From contig NZ_FNSU01000003.1 in the NCBI RefSeq assembly GCF_900105325.1, forward strand, positions 2,542,001 through 2,606,000: 64,000 bases of DNA, in the 5' to 3' direction. Positions 17,349 through 26,039 of this stretch are shown piece after piece. The position numbers and the translations under genes are program-made. Positions within the stretch are counted from its first letter, which is position 1; every line of letters begins with the position of its first letter. The notes beneath the pieces were generated by a model, which did no database searches, had not been told where the DNA came from, and saw only the letters and a program-made list of their open reading frames with translations. This DNA comes from Pseudomonas marginalis. Lineage in GTDB: Bacteria; Pseudomonadota; Gammaproteobacteria; Pseudomonadales; Pseudomonadaceae.

Positions 17349-17380
17349 AACGGCCCGCCCTGTTTCCAGAGCGGGCCGCT
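17349..17380 (-). terminator. Probable terminator of flgL
   Basis: A strong GC stem (GCGGCCCGCTCTGG / CAGGGCGGGCCGT) lies 15-45 bases after the flgL stop. The T-run is short, so the call is moderate. The remaining 220 bases up to the FabH-like gene show no other feature. Confidence 0.55.
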
Positions 17381-17394
17381 TGACTTGACGCCAC

Positions 17395-18996
17395 TTACAT
17401 CTTGTTGAACAAGCTCAACTGCGAGACTTTCACGAAAGCCAGCTGCGAGGCCTCCAGCATGGTTTGCTGCAGGGTCAGGTTGATCGCTGCCTCGCCCATG
17501 TCAATGTTGGCCAGGTCACTCATCGTGGTCTTGTTGGCCAGGCCGACACTGGTGTTTTCACTGGACTGCACCGTGAGTGCATTCTGTCGCGCACCGATGG
17601 AGCCACGCACGTTGTCCACCTGGTCGGCCGAGTTGGTCAGGTTACTGACCGCGGCGTTCAGGGCGTCCTGAAGCTTGACCCGCGCACCGGGAATACCATC
17701 CGCCGGCTGTTCCAGGGCCTGGCGCAGCTCGCTCAGGGTGTCGAGGGCATTCTGGGTTTTCTGGGTGGTGTTGCCGACCGAAAACTGATCGCCGGTGTTC
17801 GGCGTACCGCTCAACTCGAAGGTGACACCCGCGGCGGTGATCGTGTCCTTGGCTGGCGGCGTACCGCTGACGATCACGCCATTATCGACAATCGGCTTGC
17901 TGTCGGGGGTATACGGCTGGGCATACACCTTATAAGCAGTCGGGTCGACATCGTCGAACTTGATCAGTACGCCGCTGTTGGGAAACGTACTGGAGTAGTC
18001 GGCTGCACTGCTGACGCGGGCATTGGTCAGTTGCGCCGCCGAAGTGTTGCTTGCGGTGCGAGAGACATTGAACGCGTCCGGCTTGGCGGCCAGGGTGAAC
18101 TCACGCCCTGCAACCAACGCATCGGCATCCGGCCCGGTGGCCACGCCGGTGAGGTCTGCGGTGATATCGAATTTGACCCCGCGTACATTGATACTGGCGC
18201 TGCCTTCCTTGGTGGAGTCGAACGTACCATTACCTGGAAGCTGCGAAGTAATGTCGTTGTTGTCCTTGTCGGTCACAACGTACTGCGTGCTACTGGTAAA
18301 GGTCACCTTATAGGGCTGGCCGTCGGCAAACTGCTTGGTGTAATCGATGCCCGACGTTACCAGGCCTGCCGAGATCGCGACCTTGTGGTCATCCACCGTT
18401 GCAGGCGTCGTGTAGGTGGCTTGGGTGCGGCTGGTGTTGACCGCGCCTTCCAGGATGGTCTTGCCCGTATCGCTGGTGCGCACCTTAAGCGTCTCGGAAA
18501 CCTGCAGGCTCAGCTCGTTTTCGTCGCCTTGATAGCTATAAGTACCATCATTGTTGCGCGAATACGGCGGCGTGTCGGTCTTGGAACCGGAGAACAGATA
18601 GTTGCCCGCCGCATCCTTGCTGTTAAGCAAACCCAACAGCTGATTTTCAAGCGCGCCCACCTCGACCGCAATGGACTTGCGGTCAGCATCGCTGGTCACG
18701 CCACCCGCACGCAGCGCCAACTGGCTGCCGGCCTGGATCGTGGTATTGATCGCCTCCAGCACGCTTTCTTCGTTCGTCAGCGTATTTTGAATGCTGGTGA
18801 TGTTGCCGCTGTACTGGGCCAGCATGTCTTTTTGCTGTTGCAGCATCAGCAAGCGCTGGGCGGCAACCGGATCATCCGAAGCGGTCTGTACACGCACGCC
18901 GGAGCTCGCCTGTTCCTGGGCCTTCACAACGCTGGAATAGTTGTTCTGATACTTGACGGCACTGGTGTCGTAATACTGCTGTGTAGAAATGCGCAT
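17395..18996 (-). CDS. flgL: Hook-filament junction protein FlgL (HAP3)
   Basis: The product has 533 residues. The flagellin-like N terminus (MRISTQQYYDTSAVKYQ) and C terminus (DLANIDMGEAAINLTLQQTMLEASQLAFVKVSQLSLFNKM) are conserved. It is about 200 residues longer than the enteric protein; the extra length is a threonine/aspartate-rich central insert (about 190-430), usual in this Pseudomonas group and surface exposed. It joins FlgK to the filament. It follows flgK by 14 bases. Confidence 0.96.
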   Translation of the reverse strand: MRISTQQYYDTSAVKYQNNYSSVVKAQEQASSGVRVQTASDDPVAAQRLLMLQQQKDMLAQYSGNITSIQNTLTNEESVLEAINTTIQAGSQLALRAGGVTSDADRKSIAVEVGALENQLLGLLNSKDAAGNYLFSGSKTDTPPYSRNNDGTYSYQGDENELSLQVSETLKVRTSDTGKTILEGAVNTSRTQATYTTPATVDDHKVAISAGLVTSGIDYTKQFADGQPYKVTFTSSTQYVVTDKDNNDITSQLPGNGTFDSTKEGSASINVRGVKFDITADLTGVATGPDADALVAGREFTLAAKPDAFNVSRTASNTSAAQLTNARVSSAADYSSTFPNSGVLIKFDDVDPTAYKVYAQPYTPDSKPIVDNGVIVSGTPPAKDTITAAGVTFELSGTPNTGDQFSVGNTTQKTQNALDTLSELRQALEQPADGIPGARVKLQDALNAAVSNLTNSADQVDNVRGSIGARQNALTVQSSENTSVGLANKTTMSDLANIDMGEAAINLTLQQTMLEASQLAFVKVSQLSLFNKM

Positions 18997-19010
18997 CGTC
19001 CCAGACTCCC

Positions 19011-21059
19011 TTAAAGACTATTGATCAGCGTGCTGAAGGTTTCTTGCGCAGCCTTGATGATCTGCGACGACGCCGTGTAGTACTGCTGGAACTTGATCAT
19101 GTCGCCCGCCTCTTCATCCAGGTTCACCTGGGATACGGAGTTGCGCGCGTTCTTGTTGGCGGCCAGCAGCGCACCGGTAGCGGTGTTGTCAGTGCCGGCC
19201 GAAGCGGCCTTGGCGCCCACGGTGGAGACCAGCTTGCTGTTGGCGCCCACCAGGCTGGTACCGCCGCTGCCATCGGCCGCCAGGCCCACGGTTGCCTTGG
19301 TCTGCAGGTCGAGCAGTGCCTGGGCGTTGCGATTGTCGGACTTGCCGGTGGCATTGAACGAGAACGAGGTGCCGTCGCCGTTGGCCGGCGAACCGCCCAC
19401 CGTGGTGTCGAAACTGAAGTTCTTGGCTGGCGACACCAAGGCACCGCTGGCATCACGCATCGGCACGCTGATGCTGATCTTATTGGCCTGTCCCGGAATG
19501 ATGGTGCCGGAACCGATGGGATCACCCTGGGCGTTACTCAGCGTATAAGGCTGGGTGCCATCGGCCGCCGGTTTACCGAAAACCATCTTCACCGGCATCG
19601 AGTATTCGATGCCGGTACGCAGTTGTGCCGTATCGGCACCACCCTGTATGTCCAGGGGCACGGTGAGCGTCGGCGGCGTGAAGGTGCCGGTGCCCTGGTT
19701 GGTCTTGCTGGCCTCGCCCTGCAACGGCGCGGCAAAGGCAATCTTGCTGGGGTCGCTGAGGACCGTGCCGATTTCCTTGGCGCCGTTGGCGGTGGGGCTG
19801 ACCTTGAAGCTGTCACCGGCCTGCACCGTACCGCTCTTGACCGCCAGGGTGAAGCCATCGATGACCGGAGGCGGCGTGGCACTGAGGTCATAGGTGCCCA
19901 TGGCCTTGCCGTCGGAACGCAGTACCGTGACCTTGTTGAGGTCGGTGCCGTCGTTGAAGCTGACCTTGTAATCGAAGTTGGTCAGCTGAGTGCTGTCCTT
20001 GATCGTCACGCCCAGGGCACCGTCGCCCAGGTTGCCTTGGGCAGCCAGGCTACGCAGGGCAACCGAGGCTGCGTTGTTGATGTCGGTGAACATCGAGGCG
20101 CCGAACTCGCCATTGAGGTCCAGGCCCTGGCCCAACTGGCTGTTGACCGTATCGGCGGTGGCAATCGCGATGCGCCCCAGATCATTGATCGCAGGAATCA
20201 ACGCGTCGCTGCGATAGCGCAACAGGCCGCCGATGCTACCGCCGCTGATTACGTTGCCCAGGTCCATCGTCGTACCGCCGGCCGCATTGAGCTGGATCGT
20301 GTACTGGCTGGTGTCGCTCTTGCTCGGTACGGCGGAAATGGTATTGGACTTATCACCCAGCACCAGGGACTGGCCGCTACCGGTGCTGACACTGAACACG
20401 CCGTTCTTCTCAGTGGCGGTCACGCCGATCAGCTCATTGAGCGAACGCACGGCTTCGGCGCGGGCGTCCAGCAGGTTGGCCGGGGTGGTGTTCGACGAAC
20501 CCTGCACCTGGGCGATCTGCTTGTTGAGAGAGGCAATCGACGAAGTCAGTTGGTTGACCTGATCGCTCATCGAGGACAACTGGCTGTTAATGGTCTCTTT
20601 CTGCTGGCTCAACTGGCTGGAAATGGAGTTGAACCGGTTGCTCAGCGTCTGGGCGTTCGTGAGCAGGATCTGGCGGGCCGAGGTATCGTTGGGGTTCGCC
20701 GAGGCGGTCTGCACAGCAGCGAAGAATGAACTGAGTACGGCGGACATGCCGGTGGTCTTGTCCGACAGGGTCTTGTCGACGGCACTGACCTGATCAAGGT
20801 AAGCCTTGGCATCGCTGTTGAGCGAGGTGCTGTTCTGGTAGGCGGTGTCCAGGTATTCGTTGTACACCCGGCGCACGTCGGCCAGGGTGGTGCCGCTGCC
20901 GATGAACACGCCGCCATACTGGTTCGACGCATTTGCGCTCTGGGTGGTCTGCTGACGCGAATAACCCGCGGTATTGGCGTTGGCGATGTTGTTACTCAAG
21001 ACCGACAACGATCCTTGAGCGGCGTTAAGCCCCGACATCCCGATATTGAGCAAACTCAT
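19011..21059 (-). CDS. flgK: Hook-filament junction protein FlgK (HAP1)
   Basis: The product has 682 residues. The N-terminal rod/hook motif (LLNIGMSGLNAAQGSLSVLSNNIANANTAGYSRQ) and the C-terminal FlgK block (EEAGDMIKFQQYYTASSQIIKAAQETFSTLINSL) are clear. The central part is a variable serine/glycine-rich region. FlgK is the first junction protein on the hook. It is tightly spaced after flgJ. Confidence 0.97.
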   Translation of the reverse strand: MSLLNIGMSGLNAAQGSLSVLSNNIANANTAGYSRQQTTQSANASNQYGGVFIGSGTTLADVRRVYNEYLDTAYQNSTSLNSDAKAYLDQVSAVDKTLSDKTTGMSAVLSSFFAAVQTASANPNDTSARQILLTNAQTLSNRFNSISSQLSQQKETINSQLSSMSDQVNQLTSSIASLNKQIAQVQGSSNTTPANLLDARAEAVRSLNELIGVTATEKNGVFSVSTGSGQSLVLGDKSNTISAVPSKSDTSQYTIQLNAAGGTTMDLGNVISGGSIGGLLRYRSDALIPAINDLGRIAIATADTVNSQLGQGLDLNGEFGASMFTDINNAASVALRSLAAQGNLGDGALGVTIKDSTQLTNFDYKVSFNDGTDLNKVTVLRSDGKAMGTYDLSATPPPVIDGFTLAVKSGTVQAGDSFKVSPTANGAKEIGTVLSDPSKIAFAAPLQGEASKTNQGTGTFTPPTLTVPLDIQGGADTAQLRTGIEYSMPVKMVFGKPAADGTQPYTLSNAQGDPIGSGTIIPGQANKISISVPMRDASGALVSPAKNFSFDTTVGGSPANGDGTSFSFNATGKSDNRNAQALLDLQTKATVGLAADGSGGTSLVGANSKLVSTVGAKAASAGTDNTATGALLAANKNARNSVSQVNLDEEAGDMIKFQQYYTASSQIIKAAQETFSTLINSL

Positions 21060-21069
21060 GGTTCAGACC

Positions 21070-22332
21070 TTATAAATGAGTGGTCGCGCCCGCGGCAGCG
21101 TAATTCTGGTAACTGTTCATGGTTTTTGCGATCTGCGAAATCTTGCTGGCGTAGGCCGGGTCCGTGGCGTACCCGGCTTTTTGCAACTCGCGTACAAACT
21201 GTTCCGGGTTGTCGGCCGATTTCACAACATCTTTATAGCGATCATTGCTTTGCAGCAATGTCACGAGGTCATGGAAGCTGTCCTGGTAAGAATCGTAGGA
21301 CCGGAACTGCGCCGTTTCCTTGACCATCGCCCCATCACGAAACTCGCTGGTGATTGCACGGGCCTGGCCGCCCTGCCAGCTCTGGCCGGCCTTGATGCCG
21401 AACAGGTTGTGGCTGCTGCTGCCATCTTCGGCGCGCATCACCGACTTGCCCCAACCGGTTTCCAGGGCGGCCTGGGCCACCAGGTACTTCGGATCGACAC
21501 CGATACGCGCGGCCGCCGCCTTGGCCATCGGCAACATGGTCGCGACAAACTCATCCTGGGAGCTGAACGCCTTCTTCACCGGTGCCAATGGCGGCTGGGC
21601 CACGGCGCGGCCGTAGACCTGCATGCGCCCGCTCGGCACGGCAAACGTGCGCGCCGTGCTGTTGACCACATTGTCGGCGGCCGCGCTGTTACGCAACGGC
21701 GCCGCCTGGGCAACGGTGGTGGTGTCGGTGCTCGGCACGATACCGGCGAGCAGGCGATCGGTGAGCTTGCTCGGCAAGGCGATACGGCGCTGGTTCATCA
21801 GTGCGATGTCATTGCTATGGGCCGCTGCAGCGCCCGCCTGGGGCTCCGCCACGCGATAGGCCCACAGTGGACGCTGGCCATTGGAACGCCCCAGCGGGCC
21901 CTCGGCCTGGGTACCGGCGGCAATTTGCGTCGGCACATCGACTTTCTTGACCGCCTCGGCCGCCGCCGGGCCCTGCAAGGTGGCCGCCTGGGCGTCCACC
22001 GGCTTGTTCTTCTGCATCTGGCGCATCAGCACATCGGCCAGGCCGATACCGCCGCCTTCGCGGGACATCGACACCGCCAGTTGCTGGTCGTACATTTCCT
22101 GGTACTGCTTGGCGGCCGGGGTGTTCATCGGGTTGTCCTTGCCCAGGGCCTCGGTGGCCGAGCGCATGGACTTGAGCATCTCGCTCAAGAACAGCGACTC
22201 GAACTCCTGCGCCACCTTGCGCATGTTGCCTTCGCTGTTCTTGTCGCCGACCTTCAGTTGGTTCAGGCGATTCAAGTCGGAATACGAACCCGAATCCGCC
22301 GTGCTGGTCAGGCCGCTGTTACGCATGTCCAT
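21070..22332 (-). CDS. flgJ: Rod cap / peptidoglycan hydrolase FlgJ
   Basis: The product has 420 residues from the second of three clustered ATGs, which is 8 bases after AAGG (others at 22338 and 22326). The N-terminal rod-cap domain (VAQEFESLFLSEMLKSMRSA) is followed by a long alanine/proline linker. A C-terminal glucosaminidase domain has the catalytic glutamate in AQAALETGWGKSVM and the downstream NLFGIKAGQSW. It caps the growing rod and opens the murein layer. Confidence 0.95.
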   Translation of the reverse strand: MDMRNSGLTSTADSGSYSDLNRLNQLKVGDKNSEGNMRKVAQEFESLFLSEMLKSMRSATEALGKDNPMNTPAAKQYQEMYDQQLAVSMSREGGGIGLADVLMRQMQKNKPVDAQAATLQGPAAAEAVKKVDVPTQIAAGTQAEGPLGRSNGQRPLWAYRVAEPQAGAAAAHSNDIALMNQRRIALPSKLTDRLLAGIVPSTDTTTVAQAAPLRNSAAADNVVNSTARTFAVPSGRMQVYGRAVAQPPLAPVKKAFSSQDEFVATMLPMAKAAAARIGVDPKYLVAQAALETGWGKSVMRAEDGSSSHNLFGIKAGQSWQGGQARAITSEFRDGAMVKETAQFRSYDSYQDSFHDLVTLLQSNDRYKDVVKSADNPEQFVRELQKAGYATDPAYASKISQIAKTMNSYQNYAAAGATTHL

Positions 22333-22342
22333 GGCCATGGCC

Positions 22343-23458
22343 TTAAATCACGATCAGGTCGGCTTGCAACGCGCCGGCCTGCTTCAACGCTTCGAGGATC
22401 GCCATCAAGTCGCCTGGCGCTGCGCCCACCTGGTTAACCGCACGCACAATCTCATCCAGCGTCGTGCCGGGGCCGAACTTGAACATCGGCTTGGCTTCTT
22501 GCTGGGCATTCACTCGCGAGCGTGGCACCACCGCCGTCTGGCCATTGGACAACGGCCCAGGCTGGCTGACGATCGGGTCTTCGGTGATGGTCACGGTCAG
22601 GCTGCCGTGGGTCACCGCCGCCGGCGAGACCTTGACGTTCTGGCCGATCACGATGGTACCGGTGCGCGAATTGATGATGACCTTGGCCACCGCCTGGCCC
22701 GGATCGACTTCGAGGTTTTCCAGGATCGACAGGTAGTCCACACGCTGGCTGGGGTCCAGCGGTGCGGTGACGCGGATCGAGCCGCCGTCGATGGCCTGGG
22801 CCACGCCAGGGCCGAGCATGTCGTTGATCTTGTCGACTACACGCTTGGCGGTGGTGAAGTCCGAACGGTTGAGGTTCAGGGTCAGGCTGTTGCCCTGGTT
22901 GAAACCGCTCGGCACGGTGCGTTCAACCGTGGCGCCACCCGGGATACGCCCGGCCGACGGCACGTTGACAGTGATCTTCGAACCGTCGCGACCTTCAGCG
23001 TCAAACCCGCCCACCACCAGGTTGCCCTGGGCGATGGCGTAGACGTTGCCGTCGATACCTTTCAGCGGCGTCATCAGCAGGGTGCCGCCACGCAGGCTTT
23101 TGGAGTTACCGATGGACGACACAGTGATGTCGACCACCTGGCCCGGCTTGGAAAACGCCGGCAAGTCGGCACTGATCGACACCGCCGCGACGTTCTTCAA
23201 CTGCACGTTGCCCGAACCCGCCGGCACCTTGATGCCGAACTGCGAGAGCATGTTGTTGAAGGTTTGCAGGGTGAACGGGGTCTGGGTGGTCTGGTCACCC
23301 GTTCCGTTGAGCCCCACCACCAGGCCGTAGCCGATCAACTGGTTGGAACGCACGCCGGAGATGCTGGCGATGTCTTTCAGGCGTTCGGCCTGGGCGACTG
23401 CGCTCAGGCTCAGCAACAGTGCGGCCGCCATCAGCTGTTTGAATTTCAAAGTAGTCAC
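22343..23458 (-). CDS. flgI: Flagellar P-ring protein FlgI
   Basis: The product has 371 residues with a Sec signal peptide (MAAALLLSLSAVAQA). The mature part begins ERLKDIASISGVRSNQLIGYG, a family hallmark, followed by GLVVGLNGTGDQT. FlgI forms the periplasmic bushing around the rod in the peptidoglycan layer. It starts one base after the flgH stop. Confidence 0.98.
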   Translation of the reverse strand: MTTLKFKQLMAAALLLSLSAVAQAERLKDIASISGVRSNQLIGYGLVVGLNGTGDQTTQTPFTLQTFNNMLSQFGIKVPAGSGNVQLKNVAAVSISADLPAFSKPGQVVDITVSSIGNSKSLRGGTLLMTPLKGIDGNVYAIAQGNLVVGGFDAEGRDGSKITVNVPSAGRIPGGATVERTVPSGFNQGNSLTLNLNRSDFTTAKRVVDKINDMLGPGVAQAIDGGSIRVTAPLDPSQRVDYLSILENLEVDPGQAVAKVIINSRTGTIVIGQNVKVSPAAVTHGSLTVTITEDPIVSQPGPLSNGQTAVVPRSRVNAQQEAKPMFKFGPGTTLDEIVRAVNQVGAAPGDLMAILEALKQAGALQADLIVI

Positions 23459-24154
23459 CTAGAAAGGGAACAGCGGGCTGAGGAAGAAACGGTCGAGCCA
23501 ACCGGGCTGACTCGCATCAGCAAAAGCACCGGTACCGGAATAGGTAATGCGTGCATCGGCAATCCGCGTGGAAGGCACGGTGTTGTCCGTGGAAATATCA
23601 TCGGCGCGGACCATACCGGCTATGCGCACCAATTCGTCACCGGTGTTGAGGGTCATCCACTTCTCGCCGCGCACGGCAATGATGCCGTTGGGCAATACGT
23701 CAGCGACCGTCACGGTGATCGAGCCGGTCAGGCTGTTGCCCTGCCCCGCCGCACTCTTGCCGTCGGTAGCGCGGCTGCCGCTGTAGCCGGCGTTCAAGGT
23801 CAGGTCACCGTCGCTCAACGGGTTATTGACGTTGGGCACGGCGCCAAACAGAGAACTCAAACCAAGGCTGGCGGTGCTGTTCTTGCCCACCTGGGAGTTG
23901 GCATTCTTGCTGGCCTGGGTGCGTTCGTTCAGGGTGATGGTGATGATGTCACCGACCCGGAACGCCTTGCGGTCGCTGTACAGGTTCTGTTCGAAACCGG
24001 CCTGGTAGATCGAACCGTTGTTGGCCGCCGCCGGCAGTGGGGTGCGCGGCAACACCGGCGCGTAGTACGGGTCATTGGGTTTTGGCGTCGGGGCGACACA
24101 GCCCGCGAGCACGGCAATCCCACTCAATGCCAGAACGGAAACATAGCGATTCAT
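23459..24154 (-). CDS. flgH: Flagellar L-ring lipoprotein FlgH
   Basis: The product has 231 residues. A type II signal peptide ends in the lipobox LAGC (C19). The FlgH domain includes FRVGDIITITLNERTQASKNA and VRGEKWMTLNTGDELVRIAGMVRADDI. It forms the outer-membrane ring. It lies between flgG and flgI. Confidence 0.98.
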   Translation of the reverse strand: MNRYVSVLALSGIAVLAGCVAPTPKPNDPYYAPVLPRTPLPAAANNGSIYQAGFEQNLYSDRKAFRVGDIITITLNERTQASKNANSQVGKNSTASLGLSSLFGAVPNVNNPLSDGDLTLNAGYSGSRATDGKSAAGQGNSLTGSITVTVADVLPNGIIAVRGEKWMTLNTGDELVRIAGMVRADDISTDNTVPSTRIADARITYSGTGAFADASQPGWLDRFFLSPLFPF

Positions 24155-24207
24155 GACCCTTACCTCACGGTGTTGCAGGTGCTCTCAGGAGCGCCCCATA
24201 GACTTGA

Positions 24208-24993
24208 TTACAGATTCTGCGTTACGAACGAAAGCATCTGGTCGGCGGTGGAAATCACCTTGGAGTTCATCTCGTAGGCGCGTTGAGTGGTGATCATGTT
24301 GACCATCTCTTCAACGGTGCTGACGTTGGAGGTTTCCAGGGTGCTTTGCAGCGTGGTGCCGAAACCGTTCAGGCCAGGGGTGCCGATTTGCGGCGCGCCG
24401 CTGGAAGCGGTTTCCAGGAACAGGTTGTTACCCATCGCCTGCAGGCCGGCCGGGTTGATGAAGTCGGCGGTTTGCAGGTTGCCGATCACTTGCGACGCCG
24501 GGTTACCGGCCACGGTGATCGACACGGTGCCGTCGTTGCCGACGGTGAAGGTCTGGGCGTTGTTCGGCACGACGATAGCCGGTTCCAGGGCGAAACCGTT
24601 GGCCGTCACGATCTGGCCATTGGAGTCCAGGTGGAAGGTACCGTCACGGGTGTAGGAAGTGGTCCCATCCGGCTGCAGGATCTGGAAGAACCCTTTACCG
24701 TTGATGGCCATGTCCAGCGGCTGCCCGGTCTGCTGCAGGTTACCGGCGTTGAAGTTCTTCTGGGTGCCGACGATCTTCACACCGGTACCCAGTTGCAGGC
24801 CCGACGGCAATTCGCTGTCCTGGGTCGACTGGGCGCCTGGCTGGCGTTTGATCTGGTAGAGCAAGTCCTGGAACTCGGCGCGGTCACGTTTGAAACCCGT
24901 GGTCGACACGTTGGCCAAGTTGTTGGAAATGGTGGTCAGGTTGGTGTCCTGGGCGGACAGACCTGTTTTGGCAACCCATAGAGCCGGAAGCAT
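24208..24993 (-). CDS. flgG: Distal rod protein FlgG
   Basis: The product has 261 residues, the standard length. The N terminus has the rod motif (LTTISNNLANVSTTGFKRDRAEF) and the C terminus VEEMVNMITTQRAYEMNSKVISTADQMLSFVTQNL. FlgG forms the distal rod that spans the periplasm. Confidence 0.98.
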   Translation of the reverse strand: MLPALWVAKTGLSAQDTNLTTISNNLANVSTTGFKRDRAEFQDLLYQIKRQPGAQSTQDSELPSGLQLGTGVKIVGTQKNFNAGNLQQTGQPLDMAINGKGFFQILQPDGTTSYTRDGTFHLDSNGQIVTANGFALEPAIVVPNNAQTFTVGNDGTVSITVAGNPASQVIGNLQTADFINPAGLQAMGNNLFLETASSGAPQIGTPGLNGFGTTLQSTLETSNVSTVEEMVNMITTQRAYEMNSKVISTADQMLSFVTQNL

Positions 24994-25065
24994 GCTGTTC
25001 TCCTTCGTGCGCCTGTTTGTTGGCGCTGCGCTGCAAAAATTAGTAGTCGGTCAATAACGCGGCTA

Positions 25066-25806
25066 TCAGCTCATCGCCATTACGCGGGTCATGGCCTGGT
25101 CGTCTTCCTTGGCGCTGTTCATCATCTTGATGTGCAACTCGAACTGCTTGGAAAGCGCCAGGACAGCGGTCATTTCTTCCACGGCGTTGACGTTGCTCGC
25201 CTGCAGGAAACCCGAGGTCAGCGTGACGTTCGCATCGGCGACGGCCGGCTGGCCATCCTTGGTATGGATGGTGCCATCCAGGCCTTTATTCATATTCTTG
25301 AGGTCGGGCTGGACCAGCTTGATGCGGTCCACTTCAGCCATCACCCGCGGGCCTTCGCCCATGGCGCGGATGCTGATGGTGCCGTCGGCGCCCACTTCGA
25401 CTTTCTGCTGCGGCGGTACGGCGATCGGGCCACCGTTGCCCATGATCGGCATGCCGTTGCCGGCGCGCAGCACACCCAGCGCATCGACGTTCATGCTGGC
25501 ACTGCGCACGTAGGCTTCACCGCCATCGGGGGTTTGCACCGCCATCCAGCCATTGCCGTTCACCGCCACATCCAGGTCGCGACCGGTCTCGATCATGGCG
25601 CCAGGGCTGAAGTCGGTCGCGGGACGTTCGGTCATGGCAAACGCACGCGCCGGAAAGCTGTCACCGAACACCGGCATCGAACGCGCCTGTTCCAGGTCAC
25701 GTTGAAAACCGTTGGTGGAAATGTTCGCCAAGTTGTTGGCATGGGCCTTCTGCGCCAGTGCATTCTGGCTGGCGCCGGTCATTGCCACATAAAGGTACTT
25801 GTCCAC
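25066..25806 (-). CDS. flgF: Proximal rod protein FlgF
   Basis: The product has 246 residues from a GTG start (VDKYLYVAMTGASQNALAQ), which is preceded by AGAGGA; an upstream in-frame ATG would add 12 residues without homology. The family motif HANNLANISTNGFQRDLEQ and the C-terminal VNAVEEMTAVLALSKQFELHIKMM are present. It is the first gene of the flgFGHIJKL run. flgBCDE are not adjacent; phhR lies upstream instead. Confidence 0.96.
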   Translation of the reverse strand: MDKYLYVAMTGASQNALAQKAHANNLANISTNGFQRDLEQARSMPVFGDSFPARAFAMTERPATDFSPGAMIETGRDLDVAVNGNGWMAVQTPDGGEAYVRSASMNVDALGVLRAGNGMPIMGNGGPIAVPPQQKVEVGADGTISIRAMGEGPRVMAEVDRIKLVQPDLKNMNKGLDGTIHTKDGQPAVADANVTLTSGFLQASNVNAVEEMTAVLALSKQFELHIKMMNSAKEDDQAMTRVMAMS

Positions 25807-25861
25807 GCTCTTTCCTCTTTCTGACGCAGGCTTGCCGCCCACCGCTGTACTGATGAGGCTT

Positions 25862-25879
25862 AAGCAATTTGCGAACCAA
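25862..25879 (-). promoter_or_regulatory. Sigma-54 promoter of flgF operon
   Basis: The minus strand reads TTGGTTCGCAAATTGCTT, with GG-N10-GC spacing and the TTGCT -12 box. The predicted start gives a leader of about 46 bases before the flgF GTG. Confidence 0.8.
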
Positions 25880-25956
25880 CTTTTAAAAACAGGGGAAAGT
25901 CCAGGCGGGGCTGGGGTTTGCGGGCAGGCAGCAGGATTTGAAGGACTGGAGATAGT

Positions 25957-25983
25957 CGAAAAAACGGCGGACTTATGCCGCTT
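25957..25983 (-). terminator. Probable terminator of phhR
   Basis: On the minus strand the hairpin GCGG-CATAAGT-CCGC is followed by CG and six T. It lies about 60 bases after the phhR stop and just upstream of the flgF promoter. A second small hairpin (ACCCGT/ACGGGT) precedes it. Confidence 0.6.
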
Positions 25984-26039
25984 ACGGCAAGTACCCGTCT
26001 TACGGGTGACAGAGAACCAATGCGGGGGGGCGCAGTTGG